DNA of 64,000 nucleotides from Onthophagus taurus (Eukaryota; Arthropoda; Insecta; Coleoptera; Scarabaeidae). The translations under genes were made by a program, and so were the position numbers. The DNA lies in assembly GCF_036711975.1 (NCBI RefSeq), contig NC_091975.1, positions 6,264,501 through 6,328,500 on the forward strand. Direction: 5' to 3'. Positions 12,731-26,100 of the stretch are shown piece by piece. Numbering within the stretch: position 1 is the stretch's first letter; each line of letters begins with the position of its first letter. The notes under the pieces are model-generated. The model did no database searches. It saw only the letters and a program-made list of their open reading frames with translations, and was not told the DNA's origin.

Positions 12731-14330
12731 CGAAAATAAAAGATACCCTTCTGAAAAGCAAAGTTTTTTATTTACAAAAATTGAAAAATTCGAAAAAATT
12801 ATCGATCATTTCAAAAATTTATTTCTTAAGAACTAAAAGTGATTTTTCAAAACAGCTTGTTGCATTAAAAAGAGGATACTATAATTAATAATTGGTGATA
12901 TTTCCACAAGGATCCTTCAAGAAATTAATTTTACAGCGAATTTTGAAAATTGCAACATAGAAAATTTTATCAAAACTTCAAACATTGTTTTCTCAAAAAC
13001 TAAAGGTTATTTTTCAAAACGGGTTGGTTCATTGGAAAGAGGACACTTTTATTAACACTTTGGGAAATTTTCATACTCATATTCCAAGAAATGGATTTTA
13101 TACGAATTTTTAAAACTTAATTGGCAAAAATAGAAAAATTCGAAAAAATTATCGATCATTTAAAAAAATTTTTTCTTAAGAACTAAAAGTGATTTTTCAA
13201 AATGGCTTGTTGCATTAAAAAGAGGATACTATAATTAATAATTGGTGGTATTTCCACAAGGATCCTTCAAGAACTTAATTTTACAGCGAATTTTGAAAGT
13301 TATCGATGAAAATTGCAACATCGAAAATTTTATCAAAACTTCAAATATTGTTTTCTCAAAAACTAAAAGTTATTTTTCAAAACGGGTTGGTTCATTGGAA
13401 AGAGGACACTTTTATTAACACTTTGGGAAATTTTCATACTCATATTCCAAGAAATGGATTTTATACGAATTTTTAAAACTTAATTGGCAAAAATTGAAAA
13501 ATTCGAAAAAATTATCGATCATTTCAAAAATTTATTTCTTAAGAACTAAAAGTGATTTTTCAAAACGGCTTTTTGCATTAAAAAGAGGATACTATAATTA
13601 ATAATTGGAGGTATTTCCACAAGGATCCTTCAAGAACTTAATTTTACAGCGAATTTTGAAAGTTATCGATGAAAATTGCAACATCGAAAATTTTATCAAA
13701 ACTTCAAATATTGTTTTCTCAAAAACTAAAAGTTATTTTTCAAAACGGGTAGGTTCATTGGAAAGAGGACACTTTTATTAACACTTTGGGAAATTTTCAT
13801 AGTCATATCCCAAGAAATCGATTTTATACGAATTTTTAAAACTTAATGGGCAAAAATTGAAAATTCGAAAAAATTGTCGATCATTTAAAATTTATTTCTT
13901 AAGAACTAAAAGTGATTTTTCAAAACGGCTTTTTGCATTAAAAAGAGGATACTATAATTAATAATTGGTGGTATTTCCACAAGGATCCTTCAAGAACTTA
14001 ATTTTACAGCGAATTTTGAAAGTTACCGATGAAAATTGCAACATCGAAACTTTTATCAAAACTTCAAATATTGTTTTCTCAAAAACTAAAAGTTATTTTT
14101 CAAAACGGGTAGGTTCATTGGAAAGAGGACACTTTTATTAACACTTTGGGAAATTTTCATACTCATATCCGAAGAAATGGATTTTTTACGAATTTTTAAA
14201 GCTTAATCGGCAAAAATTGAAAAATTCCAAAAAAAATATTGATCATTTCAAAAATTTATTTCTTAAGAACTAAAAGTGATTTTTCAAAACGGCTTTTTGC
14301 ATTAAAAAGAGGATACTTTAATTAATAATC

Positions 14331-14740
14331 GAAAGTGATAACAGCGACAGTTTTGTTAGTAATGAATGCGATGATGAATTACAAGCGAAGAGAAGAAAAC
14401 TAGATGAAACTGCACCAAGAGATTTTATACATCCTATTGGGATTGCTACAATGAGGTTGCTAATGACAAATTTGATATAAATACAGTTGTATTAAATGAA
14501 AAAAGTCCTATTGGGGTTGAACTTGATTATCATTTGCAGTGTCCAACACCTAAAAGAGATACTAATTCCTATGAATGGAAGAGTACTAAGTAATAGATTC
14601 TTAATATCCGGTCATTTGAGTTCAAAATGCGGTTCCCATCTATTCTGGGAAACAGAGAAGCCAAGCACCATCATTGCAGCTTTTCCAAGTCTTAAAGTAT
14701 TTTTACGTAAAACAGCTAATCATCAGTAAGACTTCTACTT
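14331..14740 (+). pseudogene. Unassigned decayed coding-like fragment
   Basis: After satellite B the base composition changes and a short acidic/basic reading frame appears (SDNSDSFVSNECDDELQAK, then RRKLDETAPRDF), broken by a stop near 14478. A second frame at 14496-14729 is open for 77 codons. The acidic-then-KRRK pattern resembles transposase N-termini or nuclear proteins, but I recognise no family. It is probably a fragment of a mobile element or a processed copy. Confidence 0.3.
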
Positions 14741-14754
14741 GTAGGAAGAAGTCC

Positions 14755-14880
14755 AACTGAATCCAACCCAACTTGAGCCAAACCCAACCTGAACCAACCC
14801 AACCTAAGCCAACCCAATCTAACCCAAAATTAACCTGACTCAAACCCAACTCAACTCAATTGTACCCAATAATGAAGCTA
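14755..14880. repeat. Degenerate CCAACC/CCTAA-like tract
   Basis: About 125 bp of imperfect short motifs such as CCAACCCAACCTAA, AACCTGAACC and CCCAACTCAACTC. It resembles a degenerate insect telomere-type repeat (CCTAA)n or a decayed microsatellite. Similar short tracts stand at 60150-60185 and 60635-60660 next to LINE debris. Confidence 0.5.
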
Positions 14881-15026
14881 AAAGGAACAGTATTAAAATG
14901 ATTCAATATTTATTGAAGATTTTTATTACATCCCTTATTCTAACAACTTAATCGTAAAAACAAAACAAAAATAATAACTTATTCTAATTAAATATTTACA
15001 TAAAAACCAATAACTTTAAAATGTTT

Positions 15027-18000
15027 CTATTTGATTTTTCCGGGCGATTCCGTTCGATTCGGACTATTAACTTCATCTATGGGTGGAACGCCGAACACAT
15101 AACTTAAGGGTGGACAATAGGGAGCTGAAAATAAGGTGGGATATTGTGCTGTGGGGTTAAAATAATGCGGCGGAAACAATCCTTGGCGTTGCGCCATCTT
15201 CAATCGGGTTGTTAACTGTTTTTTCCATTTCGTGCGTCGATTTTGAAACCACGTCTTAATTTGGACCTCGGTTAAATTAAGAGCTTTCGAAAGCTCCATG
15301 CGTTTACTAACGCTCAGGTATTTATCGACTTTGAATTCGCTCTCTAAACGTTCTAATTGTTTCGCGCTGTAAGCTTGTCGTGGCTTTCGATCTAAACCAG
15401 GTTTTCTCGATCTTCTATTCGATGGTTTTGGCGCTGAAAGAAATAAAAAGAACAAGAATTATTAATCAAATAATTCTTTTTCTAAACATGTGTTCTTAAT
15501 TTTTTACTTAATTATCAACCATCGTAAAAATCAATGTGTTAATTAACGTTGTCCTCTTGAAATATTTACGAGGTGAAGAGAGGACGATGATGTTCAGGTC
15601 GTAATCTGCATACTTAAATATTACTTAACGAGTCGTTGAGATATGGCGATAGAAACGTGGTGTAGGGAAATTTTCGAGAATTTTTTTTCCGGTTGAAATT
15701 TGTCCGAGCACGTTAAACGAAAGACTCCACACACACAAACGCACACCTCCTCCTTTGGACGGAAGTGTTAAACGTTTCTGTCAACAGTTATGGTGGCAGC
15801 GCATACATAAAGCTAATTGGAAACGTAAACGCGACGAAATATTGCTCTTTTGTACGCTATTATGCTGTATAAAATCATGTTTTATTAATGTATTTAAAAA
15901 GAGGATGTGTTTGATTTCTTTTTGAATGGGTTTCATATTTTGATATGTTTTAATGAGCTCCTTTTTTAAATTAAGAAATTGTAATCTTCAAATTTCAAAT
16001 GTTAGATCTCCTACATTACTAATAATTATAGATGGATTATAATGGCTCCTGGATAACATTTGATTCATAATTTATAATAAAAATTTTTATCCAAAAATGG
16101 CAATATTGAGGTTTGGAGATTTTACGGTTTATAGCTACAAATACGAAATACTTGGAAAGAAATTCTTTATAGATTATGTTTTTGTACTTCATTATAAACA
16201 ATTTTCATTAATATTATTCTCATGCACGATTTTTAGATTTTGAGTTGAAACTCATTTTGTTTTAAAATGCCTCAAATATGAAAAGATTGGGATTTCAGCT
16301 CTGCTATGTTGGTAATGATTATAGTTGGATTTTAATAACTTATAAATAACGTTTTTTTGGTTTATTACTAGCAATTTTTATCCACAACATTTTTTTCTAA
16401 CAGTTTTCGTTTTCGATTTATATAAATTTTTATTAAAAAATGACAATTTAAGCATTTGGGGATTTTACGGTTTATAGCAACAAATACGAAATACTTGGAA
16501 AGAAATTCTTTATAGATTATGTTTTTGTGCTTCATTATAAACAATTTTCATTAATATTATTTTCATCTACGATTTTTAGATTTTGAGTTGAAACTCATTT
16601 TCTTTTAAAATGCCTCAAATATGAAAAGATTGGGATTTCAACTCTGCTATGTTGGTAATGATTATAGTTGGATTTTAATAACTTATAAATAACGTTTTTT
16701 TGGTTTATTACTAACAATTTTTATCCACAACATTTTTTTCTAACAATTTTCGTTTTCGATTTATATAAATTTTTATTAAAAAATGACAATTTAAGCATTT
16801 GGGGATTTTACGGTTCATACCAACAAATACGAAATACTTGGAAAGAAATTCTTTATAGATTATGTTTTTGTGCTTCATTATAAACAATTTTCATTAATAT
16901 TATTCTCATGCACAATTTTTAGATTTTGAGTTGAAACTCATTTTGTTTTAAAATGCCTCAAATATGAAAAGATTGGGTTTTCAACTCTGCTATGTTGGTA
17001 ATGATTATAGTTGGATTTTAATAACTTATAAATAACGTTTTTTTGGTTTATTACTAACAATTTTTATCCACAACATTTTTTTCTAACAGTTTTCGTTTTC
17101 GATTTATATAAATTTTTATTAAAAAATGACAATTTAAGCATTTGGGGATTTTACGGTTCATACCAACAAATACGAAATACTTGGAAAGAAATTCTTTATA
17201 GATTATGTTTTTGTGCTTCATTATAAACAATTTTCATTAATATTATTCTCATGCACGATTTTTAGATTTTGAGTTGAAACTCATTTTGTTTTAAAATGCC
17301 TCAAATATGAAAAGATTGGGATTTCAGCTCTGCTATGTTGGTAATGATTATAGTTGGATTTTAATAACTTATAAATAACGTTTTTTTGGTTTATTACTAA
17401 CAATTTTTATCCTCAACATTTTTTTCTAACAGTTTTCGTTTTCGACTTACATAAATATTTATTCAAAAATGACAATTTAAGCATTTGGGGATTCTACAGT
17501 TTATAGCAACAAATACGAAATACTTGGAAAGAAATTCTTTATAGATTATGTTTTTGTGCTTCATTATAAACAATTTTCATTAATATTATTCTCATGCACG
17601 ATTTTTAGATTTTGAGTTGAAACTCATTTTGTTTTAAAATGCCTCAAATATGAAAAGATTGGGATTTCAACTCTGCTATGTTGGTAATGATTATAGTTGG
17701 ATTTTAATAACTTATAAATAACGTTTTTTTGGTTTATTACAAACAATTTTTATCCATAACATTTTTTTCTAACAGTTTTCATTTTCGATTTATATAAATT
17801 TTTATTAAAAAATGACAATTTAAGCATTTGGGGATTTTACGGTTTATACCAACAAATACGAAATACTTCGAAAGAAATTTTTTATAGATTATGTTTTTGT
17901 GCTTCATTATGAACAATTTTCATTAATATTAATCTCATGTACGATTTTTAGATTTTGAGTTGAAACTCATTTTGTTTTAAAATGCCTCAAATATGAAAAG

Positions 18001-21000
18001 ATTTGGATTTCAGCTCTGCTATGTTGGTAATGATTATAGTTGGATTTTAATAACTTATAAATAACGTTTTTTTGGTTTATTACTAACAATTTTTATCCAC
18101 AACATTTTTTTTTAACAGTTTTCGTTTTCGATTTATATAAATTTTTATTAAAAAATGATAGTTTAAGCATTTGGGGATTTTACGGTTTATACCAACAAAT
18201 ACGAAATACTTGGAAAGAAATTCTTTATAGATTATGTTTTTGTGCTTCATTATAAACAATTTTCGTTAATATTACTCTCATGCACGATTTTTAGATTTTG
18301 AGTTGAAACTCATTTTGTTTTAAAATGCCTCAAATATGAAAAGGTTGGGATTTCAGCTCTGCTATGTTGGTAATGATTATAGTTGGATTTTAATAACTTA
18401 TAAATAACGCTTTTTTGGTTTAGTACAAACAATTTTTATCCACAACATTTTTTTCTACCAGTTTTCGTTTTCGACTTACATAAATATTTATTCAAAAATG
18501 ACAATTTAAGCATTTAGGGATTCTACAGTTAATAGCAACAAAAATGAAATAGATGGAAAGAAATTCTTTATAGATTATGTTTTTGTGCTTCATTATAAAC
18601 AATTTTCATTAATATTATTCTCATGCACGATTTTTAGATTTTGAGTTGAAATTCATTTTGTTTTAAAATGCCTCAAATATGAAAAGATTGGGATTTCAGC
18701 TCTGCTATGTTGGTAATGATTATAGTTGGATTTTAATAACTTATAAATAACGTTTTTTTGGTTTATAACTAACAATTTTTATCCACAACATTTTTTTCTA
18801 ACAGTTTTCGTTTTCGATTTATATAAATTTTTATTAAAAAATGACAATTTAAGCATTTGGGGAATTTACGGTTTATAGCAACAAATACGAAATACTTGGA
18901 AAGAAATTCTTTATAGATTATGTATTTGTGCTTCATTATGAACAATTTTTATTAATATTATTCTCATGCATGATTTTTAGATTTTGAGTTGAAACTCATT
19001 TTGTTTTAAAATGCCTCAAATATGAAAAGATTGGGATTTCAGCTCTGCTATGTTGGTAATGATTATAGTTGGCGTTTAATAACTTATAAATAACGCTTTT
19101 TTGGTTTATTACTAACAATTTTTATCCACAACATTTTTTTCTAACAGTTTTCGTTTTCGACTTACATAAATATTTATTCAAAAATGACAATTTAAGCATT
19201 TGGGGATTCTACAGTTTATAGCAACAAAAATGAAATAGAAGGAAAGAAATTCTTTATAGATCATGTTTTTGTGCTTCATTATAAACAATTTTCATTAATA
19301 TTATTCTCACGCACGATTTTTAGATTTTGAGTTGAAACTCATTTTGTTTTAAAATGCCTCAAATATGAAAAGATTGGGATTTCAGCTCTGCTATGTTGGT
19401 AATGATTATAGTTGGATTTTAATAACTTATAAATAACGCTTTTTTGGTTTATTGCTAACAATTTTTATCCACAACATTTTTTTCTAACAGTTTTCGTTTT
19501 CGACTTACATAAATATTTATTCAAAAATGACAATTTAAGCATTTGGGGATTCTACAGTTTATAGCAACAAAAATGAAATAGAAGGAAAAAAATTCTTTAT
19601 AGATTATGTTTTTGTGCTTCATTATAAACAATTTTCATTAACATTATTCTCATGCACGATTTTTAGATTTTGAGTTGAAACTCATTTTGTTTTAAAATGC
19701 CTCAAATATGAAAAGATTGGGATTTCAGCTCTGCTATGTTGGTAATGATTACAGTTGGATTTTAATAACTTATAAATAACGTTTTTTTGGTTTATTACAA
19801 ACAATTTTTATCCACAACATTTTTTTCTAACAGTTTTCGTTTTCGATTTATTTAAATTTTTATTAAAAAATGACAATTTAAGCATTTGGGGATTTTACGG
19901 TTCATACCAACAAATACGAAATACTTATAAAGAAATTCTTTATAGATTATGTTTTTGTGCTTCATTATAAACAATTTTCATTAATATCATTCTCATGCAC
20001 GATTTTTAGATTTTGAGTTGAAACTCATTTTGTTTTAAAATGCCTCAAATATGAAAAGATTGGGATTTCAACTCTTTTATGTTGGTAATGGTTATAGTTG
20101 GATTATAATAACTTGTAAATAACATTTTGTTGGTTTATTACAAACAATTTTCATCCATAACATTTTTTTCTAACAGTTTTCGTTTTCAATTTATATAAAT
20201 TTTTATTAAAAAATGACAATTTAAGCATTTGGGGATTTTACGGTCCATACCAACAAATACGAAATACTTATAAAGAAATTCTTTATAGATTATGTTTATG
20301 TGCTTCATTATAAACAATTTTCATTAATATTATTCTTATGCACGATTTTTAGATTTTGAGTTGATTTTCTTTTAAAATGCCTCTATTACATTGATAATAT
20401 TATTGGTACTATTTCAAACAATTTTTATCCACAACAGTTTTCGTTTTCGAATTATATAAATTTTATATCTATAAAGATTTTGTTTTGTGATTAAATGATT
20501 TCAAGATTGGAAATTTCAAAAAGACATCAACGTTGGGTTTGAAACGTAACCTAAAGTTAACAAAGTTGGGGCCACCGACGACATATCGACAAGCAACGTC
20601 TAATTATCACCATTTAATACTCGGGCGATGTTTTAACTCTTGTACAAACGTCGTAAATCACCGTCATCGTAGGTGAGCATCGTACTCATTTCTATCAAAC
20701 AGCAGACCGCGGTTCGTCTTCTCGGAACCACGCCAGGTGTGAAAAAGTCAGCTTAGTACCGCTTCAATAAACACACCGCCTCGAAGTTAACTGGCAACCA
20801 ACCTCTTTAAAACCCCGACTTTAACGTTATTTTTTTTTATTTTGGTATGTGACATCTTTGACGAATTAGCATACTTAGTCCAGTTTAGTGTGTATATAGA
20901 TACTTCTTCGAGTTTTTCTTTGGTTTCTTGTGTAAGGGTGGTCTGTCTTTTACTTGGAAATCGGTATGTTTGTTTATCAAATTTGGACGTGTCGGCTACT

Positions 21001-21923
21001 TCTTGGGCGACCATCAAATATGTATAAGAAAGAGAAAGAAAAGTTTCGAAAGCGGAATGGGAATAGTTATAAACGTGGGGGGTGATGTTAAATTCATCGT
21101 TATAACTTGAGGGGGGAAAACGGTAAACCGTGGAAAAGGTGAGACACGCGATCTTATCGTTTGGATTGTTGGACCATCTGTTATCTCGGTGTGGAGGCGA
21201 GCAATTTTCGACCCATTATGTGATTAATCGGAGCTGTGTTAACCATTATTTTCAACAGCCACTTTTATATTGACCACAAACACGAATTACATTTATCATT
21301 CATTTAAAAGGAATCTAATTTCTATTAAAAATTTCTTATTTACCTTGTAATCCAAATAAATGACTCGTACTTTTGTCACCACCCAACCAATTACTATACA
21401 ACAAACTAGATCCAGAACTATGAATAGAAATTTGTGGAAATCCATCAATAGAAGAGGAATTTCCTCCAATTTTTTCCCTAATTTCATTTAAATCCTGCGA
21501 AATCATCCCATTTACTTGAGGAACATCTAAAACTGTTTGAAACACTTCAGCAACAATCCCCTCAGAATTCACCGTATTTCTTGAAATCGCCGAAATCGGA
21601 GTTGGCTTTACAACGAATTTCGGAGTATCCTTTTGGTGGTGTAACCCCAATATTCTATCGATGGAAAAATTATTTCTATTTCCTTGAACTCCCGTGTTCG
21701 TCTCATCTTTGTCGACACCATTAGAAGATATCCTTTCGACGTCGTCGTTCAAAACGTCGACGCATTCAATGTCGTCTGAATCGCAATCGGAGCTACTTTC
21801 GGAAAGGTCGCGAAAATCTCTTCTTGGATGATGACCGTCGTCGTCCATTGTATACCCGATCGCGTCTTTCGGAAAATCCGTTTGGACCGGCCGCTTTTCA
21901 GCTACTGTACCGTGAAGGTCCAT
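15027..21923 (-). CDS. NK/Bar-like (ANTP-class) homeodomain repressor, two exons
   Basis: Sequence-specific nuclear transcription factor. Exon 1 is 21923 down to 21344 (donor CAAG|GTAAAT) and exon 2 is 15433 down to 15027 (acceptor TTTCAG|CG). The phase-1 join gives 328 residues. An eh1 motif, FSIDRILGL (about 86-94), predicts recruitment of Groucho-type co-repressors. The homeodomain is residues 208-267, with R5, L16, F20, W48, F49, N51 and R53 present and Thr at 47 as in Bar-like proteins. Recognition helix: [17 protein letters not shown]. Just after it comes a basic tail containing [10 protein letters not shown]. The best guess from memory is an orthologue of Drosophila lms or another NK/Bari-type gene; I am not sure enough for a symbol. 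The start is the first in-frame ATG; the frame is open upstream to a TAA near 22036 but has no ATG. The 5.9-kb intron holds satellite C. Confidence 0.85.
15950..20460. repeat. Satellite C array 1 (~343-bp unit), inside homeobox intron
   Basis: About 13 tandem units. The landmark AAAAGATTGGGATTTC lies near 16285, 16628, 16971 and 17314, exactly 343 bp apart. Unit features include GAGTTGAAACTCATTTTG (containing the palindrome GAGTTGAAACTC), CAGCTCTGCTATGTTGG and TAACAGTTTTCG. The first and last units are the most diverged. Two subtypes differ around TTTATATAAATTTTTATT versus CTTACATAAATATTTATT, and both also occur in array 2. Confidence 0.95.
20461..21343 (-). other. 5' part of homeobox intron, non-repetitive
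   Basis: The stretch between satellite C and the exon 1 donor. Its GC content is higher than the satellite (for example 20570-20790 with GGGGCCACCGACGACA). No coding exon, tRNA or rRNA is recognised. Regulatory elements of the homeobox gene are plausible here but cannot be shown from one sequence. Confidence 0.35.
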
Positions 21924-23199
21924 TAAATGGATGAATCGGCTGTGGGGATCCTGCAGGCCACGCCTCCTTGATCCTGGCACCTGTTCCGCCTCTTGTTCCT
22001 TCTCCACAGATTGGCGCCTCGCGTGATTCCATTAGCCGCACAAAATCCATCTTTTACACGCCTTTAGACAGTCTTATAAAAAATGACACGACATTTTTTT
22101 TTCTTTTTTATATCTAGAAAGTAGCAAAATAGAAAAACAATTTTATACCTTAATATAATATTCTAAATACCATAGAGGAACTCTGTCATATTCATATCCC
22201 AATAACTAACTAAGATGGAATGATTTGATAAAAAGTGTGATAGAGTATCCTTCAGTTGCTCATCATGTTTTTAATTGCAGCAAAATGCATCAATTTAGTT
22301 AATAAAGACTCTGCGTTTCCATGATCCTTATTCGATGATATCAAAAAACTCCCGGTGTAAGTGTTTAATGACCATTTAATCATAAACTCTTTATGGACTA
22401 CTTTACTTGATGCTCTTTGATAGATTAAGCTGTACCATTTACTTTAACTCTTGGTTTCCACACTATGATCAAACACCAAAACACCTCAGGGCAACTAGCA
22501 AAGACCTAAGGTGAGAACTGTAAAGCTGTTAAATGACACAAACGTGCATCGTTCAGATCTCTTCTTCTAGCGCATAAGATTCTCGTGACATCTCGCTCAT
22601 GCACCTTTTAATGATTTTTATTTCAACCAACCGCGTGCTTAGCGACGGTGACGTCTCCAAAGTTTTTTCAAATTTTCATTATTTATTTTTGGAAAAACTA
22701 AAGTCCAGTTTGAAAAATGAAAGATGATAAAAGTCTTCAATTTTGCTAAACTATCGAATAATCCAATAAAAAAAATGTGTAACAATCCCTTTGAGTAGAA
22801 AATTTTGTAGCCACTCCAACTGCGATGTATTTGAGTAAATAAGTTAGAATCATTAAACACTTTGAAAGCTTTCTTCTAGTCGATTTTTGTGTATACAGCT
22901 AACTTGTTATCATTGTTGTCTGTTTAGTGGAGAGTTGACTGCATTTCGGGGCTAATTCTATATTTGCTGATTTCCTTGCTTGGCTGCGAAGGTTACTAAT
23001 CTTCGAGATTTCTAAGATTGAAATGGACTTCATGGTATTGGGTTGATGGTTTTTTATTGAAGCTTCATTTCAGAGTTTGGACTACCCTAGCAGCTTGAAC
23101 TGGGGCGTCAAATGTACAATTCCACTGAACACAACTCTGCAGTCTTCATGTTCAATTGATATGTCATCATTGTGACGCTAAGATATCATACAATTTTTC
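21924..23199. other. Upstream region of the homeobox gene
   Basis: Non-repetitive DNA between homeobox exon 1 and satellite C array 2. It should contain the 5' UTR and promoter on the minus strand. I find no other gene; short ORFs here look random. Confidence 0.35.
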
Positions 23200-26100
23200 T
23201 GCATTTCAAATAGTGATAATAGATTATAATAGCTTGTGTATAACGTTTATTACCATCAATTTTCATCCACAACATTTTTTCTAACAGTTTTCGTTTTCGA
23301 CTTACATAAATATTTATTCAAAAATGACAATTTAAGCATTTGGGGATTTTACAGTTTATAGCAACAAAAATGAAATAGAAGGAAAGAAATTCTTTATAGA
23401 TTATGTTTTTGTGCTTCATTATAAACAATTTTCATTAATATTATTCTCATGCACGCTTTTTAGATTTTGAGTTGAAACTCATTTTGTTTTAAAATGCCTC
23501 AAATATGAAAAGATTGGGATTTCAGCTCTGCTATGTTGGTAATGATTATAGTTGGATTTTAATAACTTGTAAATAACGTTTTGTTGGTTTATTACTAACA
23601 ATTTTTATCCACAACATTTTTTTCTAACAATTTTCGTTTTCGATTTATACATAAATATTTATTCAAAAATGACAATTTAAGCATTTGGGGATTTTACAGT
23701 TTATAGCAACAAAAACGAAATAGTAGGAAAGAAATTCTTTATAGATTATGTTTTTGTGGTTCATTATAAACAATTTTCATTAATATTATTCTCATGCACG
23801 ATTTTTCGATTTTGAGTTGAAACTCATTTTGTTTTAAAATTCCTCAAATATGAAAAGATTGGGATTTCAGCTCTGCTATGTTGGTAATGATTATAGTTGG
23901 ATTTTAATAACTTATAAATACCGTTTTGTTGGTTTATTACTAACAATTTTTATCCACAACATTTTTTTCTAACAGTTTTCGTTTACGATTTATACATAAA
24001 TATTTATTCAAAAATGACAATTTCAGCATTAGAGGATTTTAGAGTTTATAGCAACAAATACGAAATAGTAGGAAAGAAATTCTTTATAGATTATGTTTTT
24101 GTGCTTCATTATAAACAATTTTCATTAATATTATTCTCATGCACGATTTTTAGATTTTGAGTTGAAACTCATTTTGTTTTAAAATGCTTCAAATATGAAA
24201 AGATTGGGATTTCAGCTCTGCTATGTTGGTAATGATTATAGTTGGATTTTAATAACTTGTAAATAACATTTTGTTGGTTTATTACTAACAATTTTTATCC
24301 ACAACATTTTTTTCTAACAGTTTTCGTTTACGATTTATACATAAATATTTATTCAAAAATGACAATTTCAGCATTAGAGGATTTTAGAGTTTATAGCAAC
24401 AAATACGAAATAGTAGGAAAGAAATTCTTTATAGATTATGTTTTTGTGCTTCATTATAAACAATTTTCATTAATATTATTCTCATGCACGATTTTTAGAT
24501 TTTGAGTTGAAACTCATTTTGTTTTAAAATGCTTCAAATATGAAAAGATTGGGATTTCAGCTCTGCTATGTTGGTAATGATTATAGTTGGATTTTAATAA
24601 CTTGTAAATAACATTTTGTTGGTTTATTACTAACAATTTTTATCCACAACATTTTTTTATAACAGTTTTCGTTTTCGACTTACATAAATATTTATTCAAA
24701 AATGATAATTTAAGCATTTGGGGATTTTACAGTTTATAGCAACAAAAATGAAATAGAAGGAAAGAAATTCTTTATAGATTATGTTTTTGTGCTTCATTAT
24801 AAACAATTTTCATTAATATTATTCTCATGCACGATTTTTAGATTTTGAGTTGAAACTGATTTTGTTTTAAAATGCTTCAAATATGAAAAGATTGGGATTT
24901 CAGCTCTGCTATGTTGGTAATGATTATAGTTGGATTTTAATAACTTGTAAATACCGTTTTGTTGGTTTATTACTAACAATTTTTATCCACAACATTTTTT
25001 TCTAACAGTTTTCGTTTACGATTTATACATAAATATGTATTCAAAAATGACAATTTCAGCATTAGAGGATTTTAAAGTTTATAGCAACAAATACGAAATA
25101 GTAGGAAAGAAATTCTTTATAGATTATGTTTTTGTGCTTCATTATAAACAATTTTCATTAATATTATTCTCATGCACGCTTTTTAGATTTTGAGTTGAAA
25201 CTCATTTTGTTTTAAAATGCCTCAAATATGAAAAGGTTGGGATTTCAGCTCTGCTATGTTGGTAATGATTATAGTTGGATTTTAATAACTTGTAAATAAC
25301 ATTTTGTTGGTTTATTACTAACAATTTTTATCCACAACATTTTTTTCTAACAGTTTTCGTTTTCGATTTATACATAAATATTTATTCAAAAATGACAATT
25401 TCAGCATTAGGGGATTTTAGAGTTTATAACAACAAATACGAAATAGTAAGAAAGAAATTCTTTGTAGATTATCTTTTTGTGGTTCATTATGAACAATTTT
25501 CATTAATATTATTGTCATGCACGATTTTAAGATTTTGAGTTGAAACTCATTTTGTTTTAAAATGCCTCAAATATGAAAAGATTGGGATTTCAGCTCTGCT
25601 ATGTTGGTAATGATTATAGTTGGATTTTAATAACTTGTAAATAACATTTTGTTGGTTTATTACTAACAATTTTTATCCACAACATTTTTTTCTAACAGTA
25701 TTCGTTTACGATTTATACATAAATATGTATTCAAAAATGACAATTTCAGCATTAGGGGATTTTACAGTTTATAGCAACAAAAATGAAATAGAAGGAAAGA
25801 AATTCCTTATAGATTATGTTTTTGTGCTTCATTATAAACAATTTTCATTAATATTATTCTCATGCACGATTTTTAGATTTTGAGTTGAAACACATTTTGT
25901 TTTAAAATGCCTCAAATATGAAAAGATTGGGATTTCAGCTCTGCTATGTTGGTAATGATTATAGTTGGATTTTAATAACTTGTAAATAACATTTTGTTGG
26001 TTTATTACTAACAATTTTTATCCACAACATTTTTTTATAACAGTTTTCGTTTTCGACTTACATAAATATTTATTCAAAAATGATAATTTAAGCATTTGGG

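Larger units (their letters stand above)
12327..12775. mobile_element. Foldback element with 188-bp near-perfect inverted arms
   Basis: The left arm 12327-12514 and right arm 12588-12775 are reverse complements along their whole length as far as I can read, around a 73-bp spacer. The element interrupts a satellite B unit. The satellite text CAAAAATTGAAAA stands both just before a short unpaired 5' extension (about 12291-12326) and just after the right arm, which may be a target duplication. There is no ORF. Each arm carries a hammerhead-like motif. This suggests a non-autonomous element derived from a Penelope-like element or a retrozyme, rather than an ordinary MITE, but that is inference. 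Confidence 0.85.
11380..14330. repeat. Satellite B array (dimeric ~350-363-bp unit)
   Basis: Tandem repeat in which two related ~175-bp halves alternate. One half has TTCTTAAGAACTAAAAGTG followed by CAAAACGGCTTGTTGCATT; the other has TTCTCAAAAACTAAAAGTT followed by CAAAACGGGTAGGTTCATT. TCGATCATTT recurs near 11594, 11943, 12801, 13151, 13514 and 13876. About seven dimers remain once the inserted foldback element (12327-12775) is removed. The array lies between the converging transporter and homeobox genes. Confidence 0.93.

Noticed and set aside
12327..12775. Assembly artefact (inverted duplication by a chimeric read)
   Set aside because: The spacer is unique, the motif content is specific, and the surrounding satellite resumes with a possible target duplication. 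A real insertion is more likely, though raw reads would settle it.
20787..21110. Overlapping short frames on both strands near 20.9 kb
   Set aside because: Short, mutually overlapping, and within the homeobox intron; no motif or splice logic supports them.
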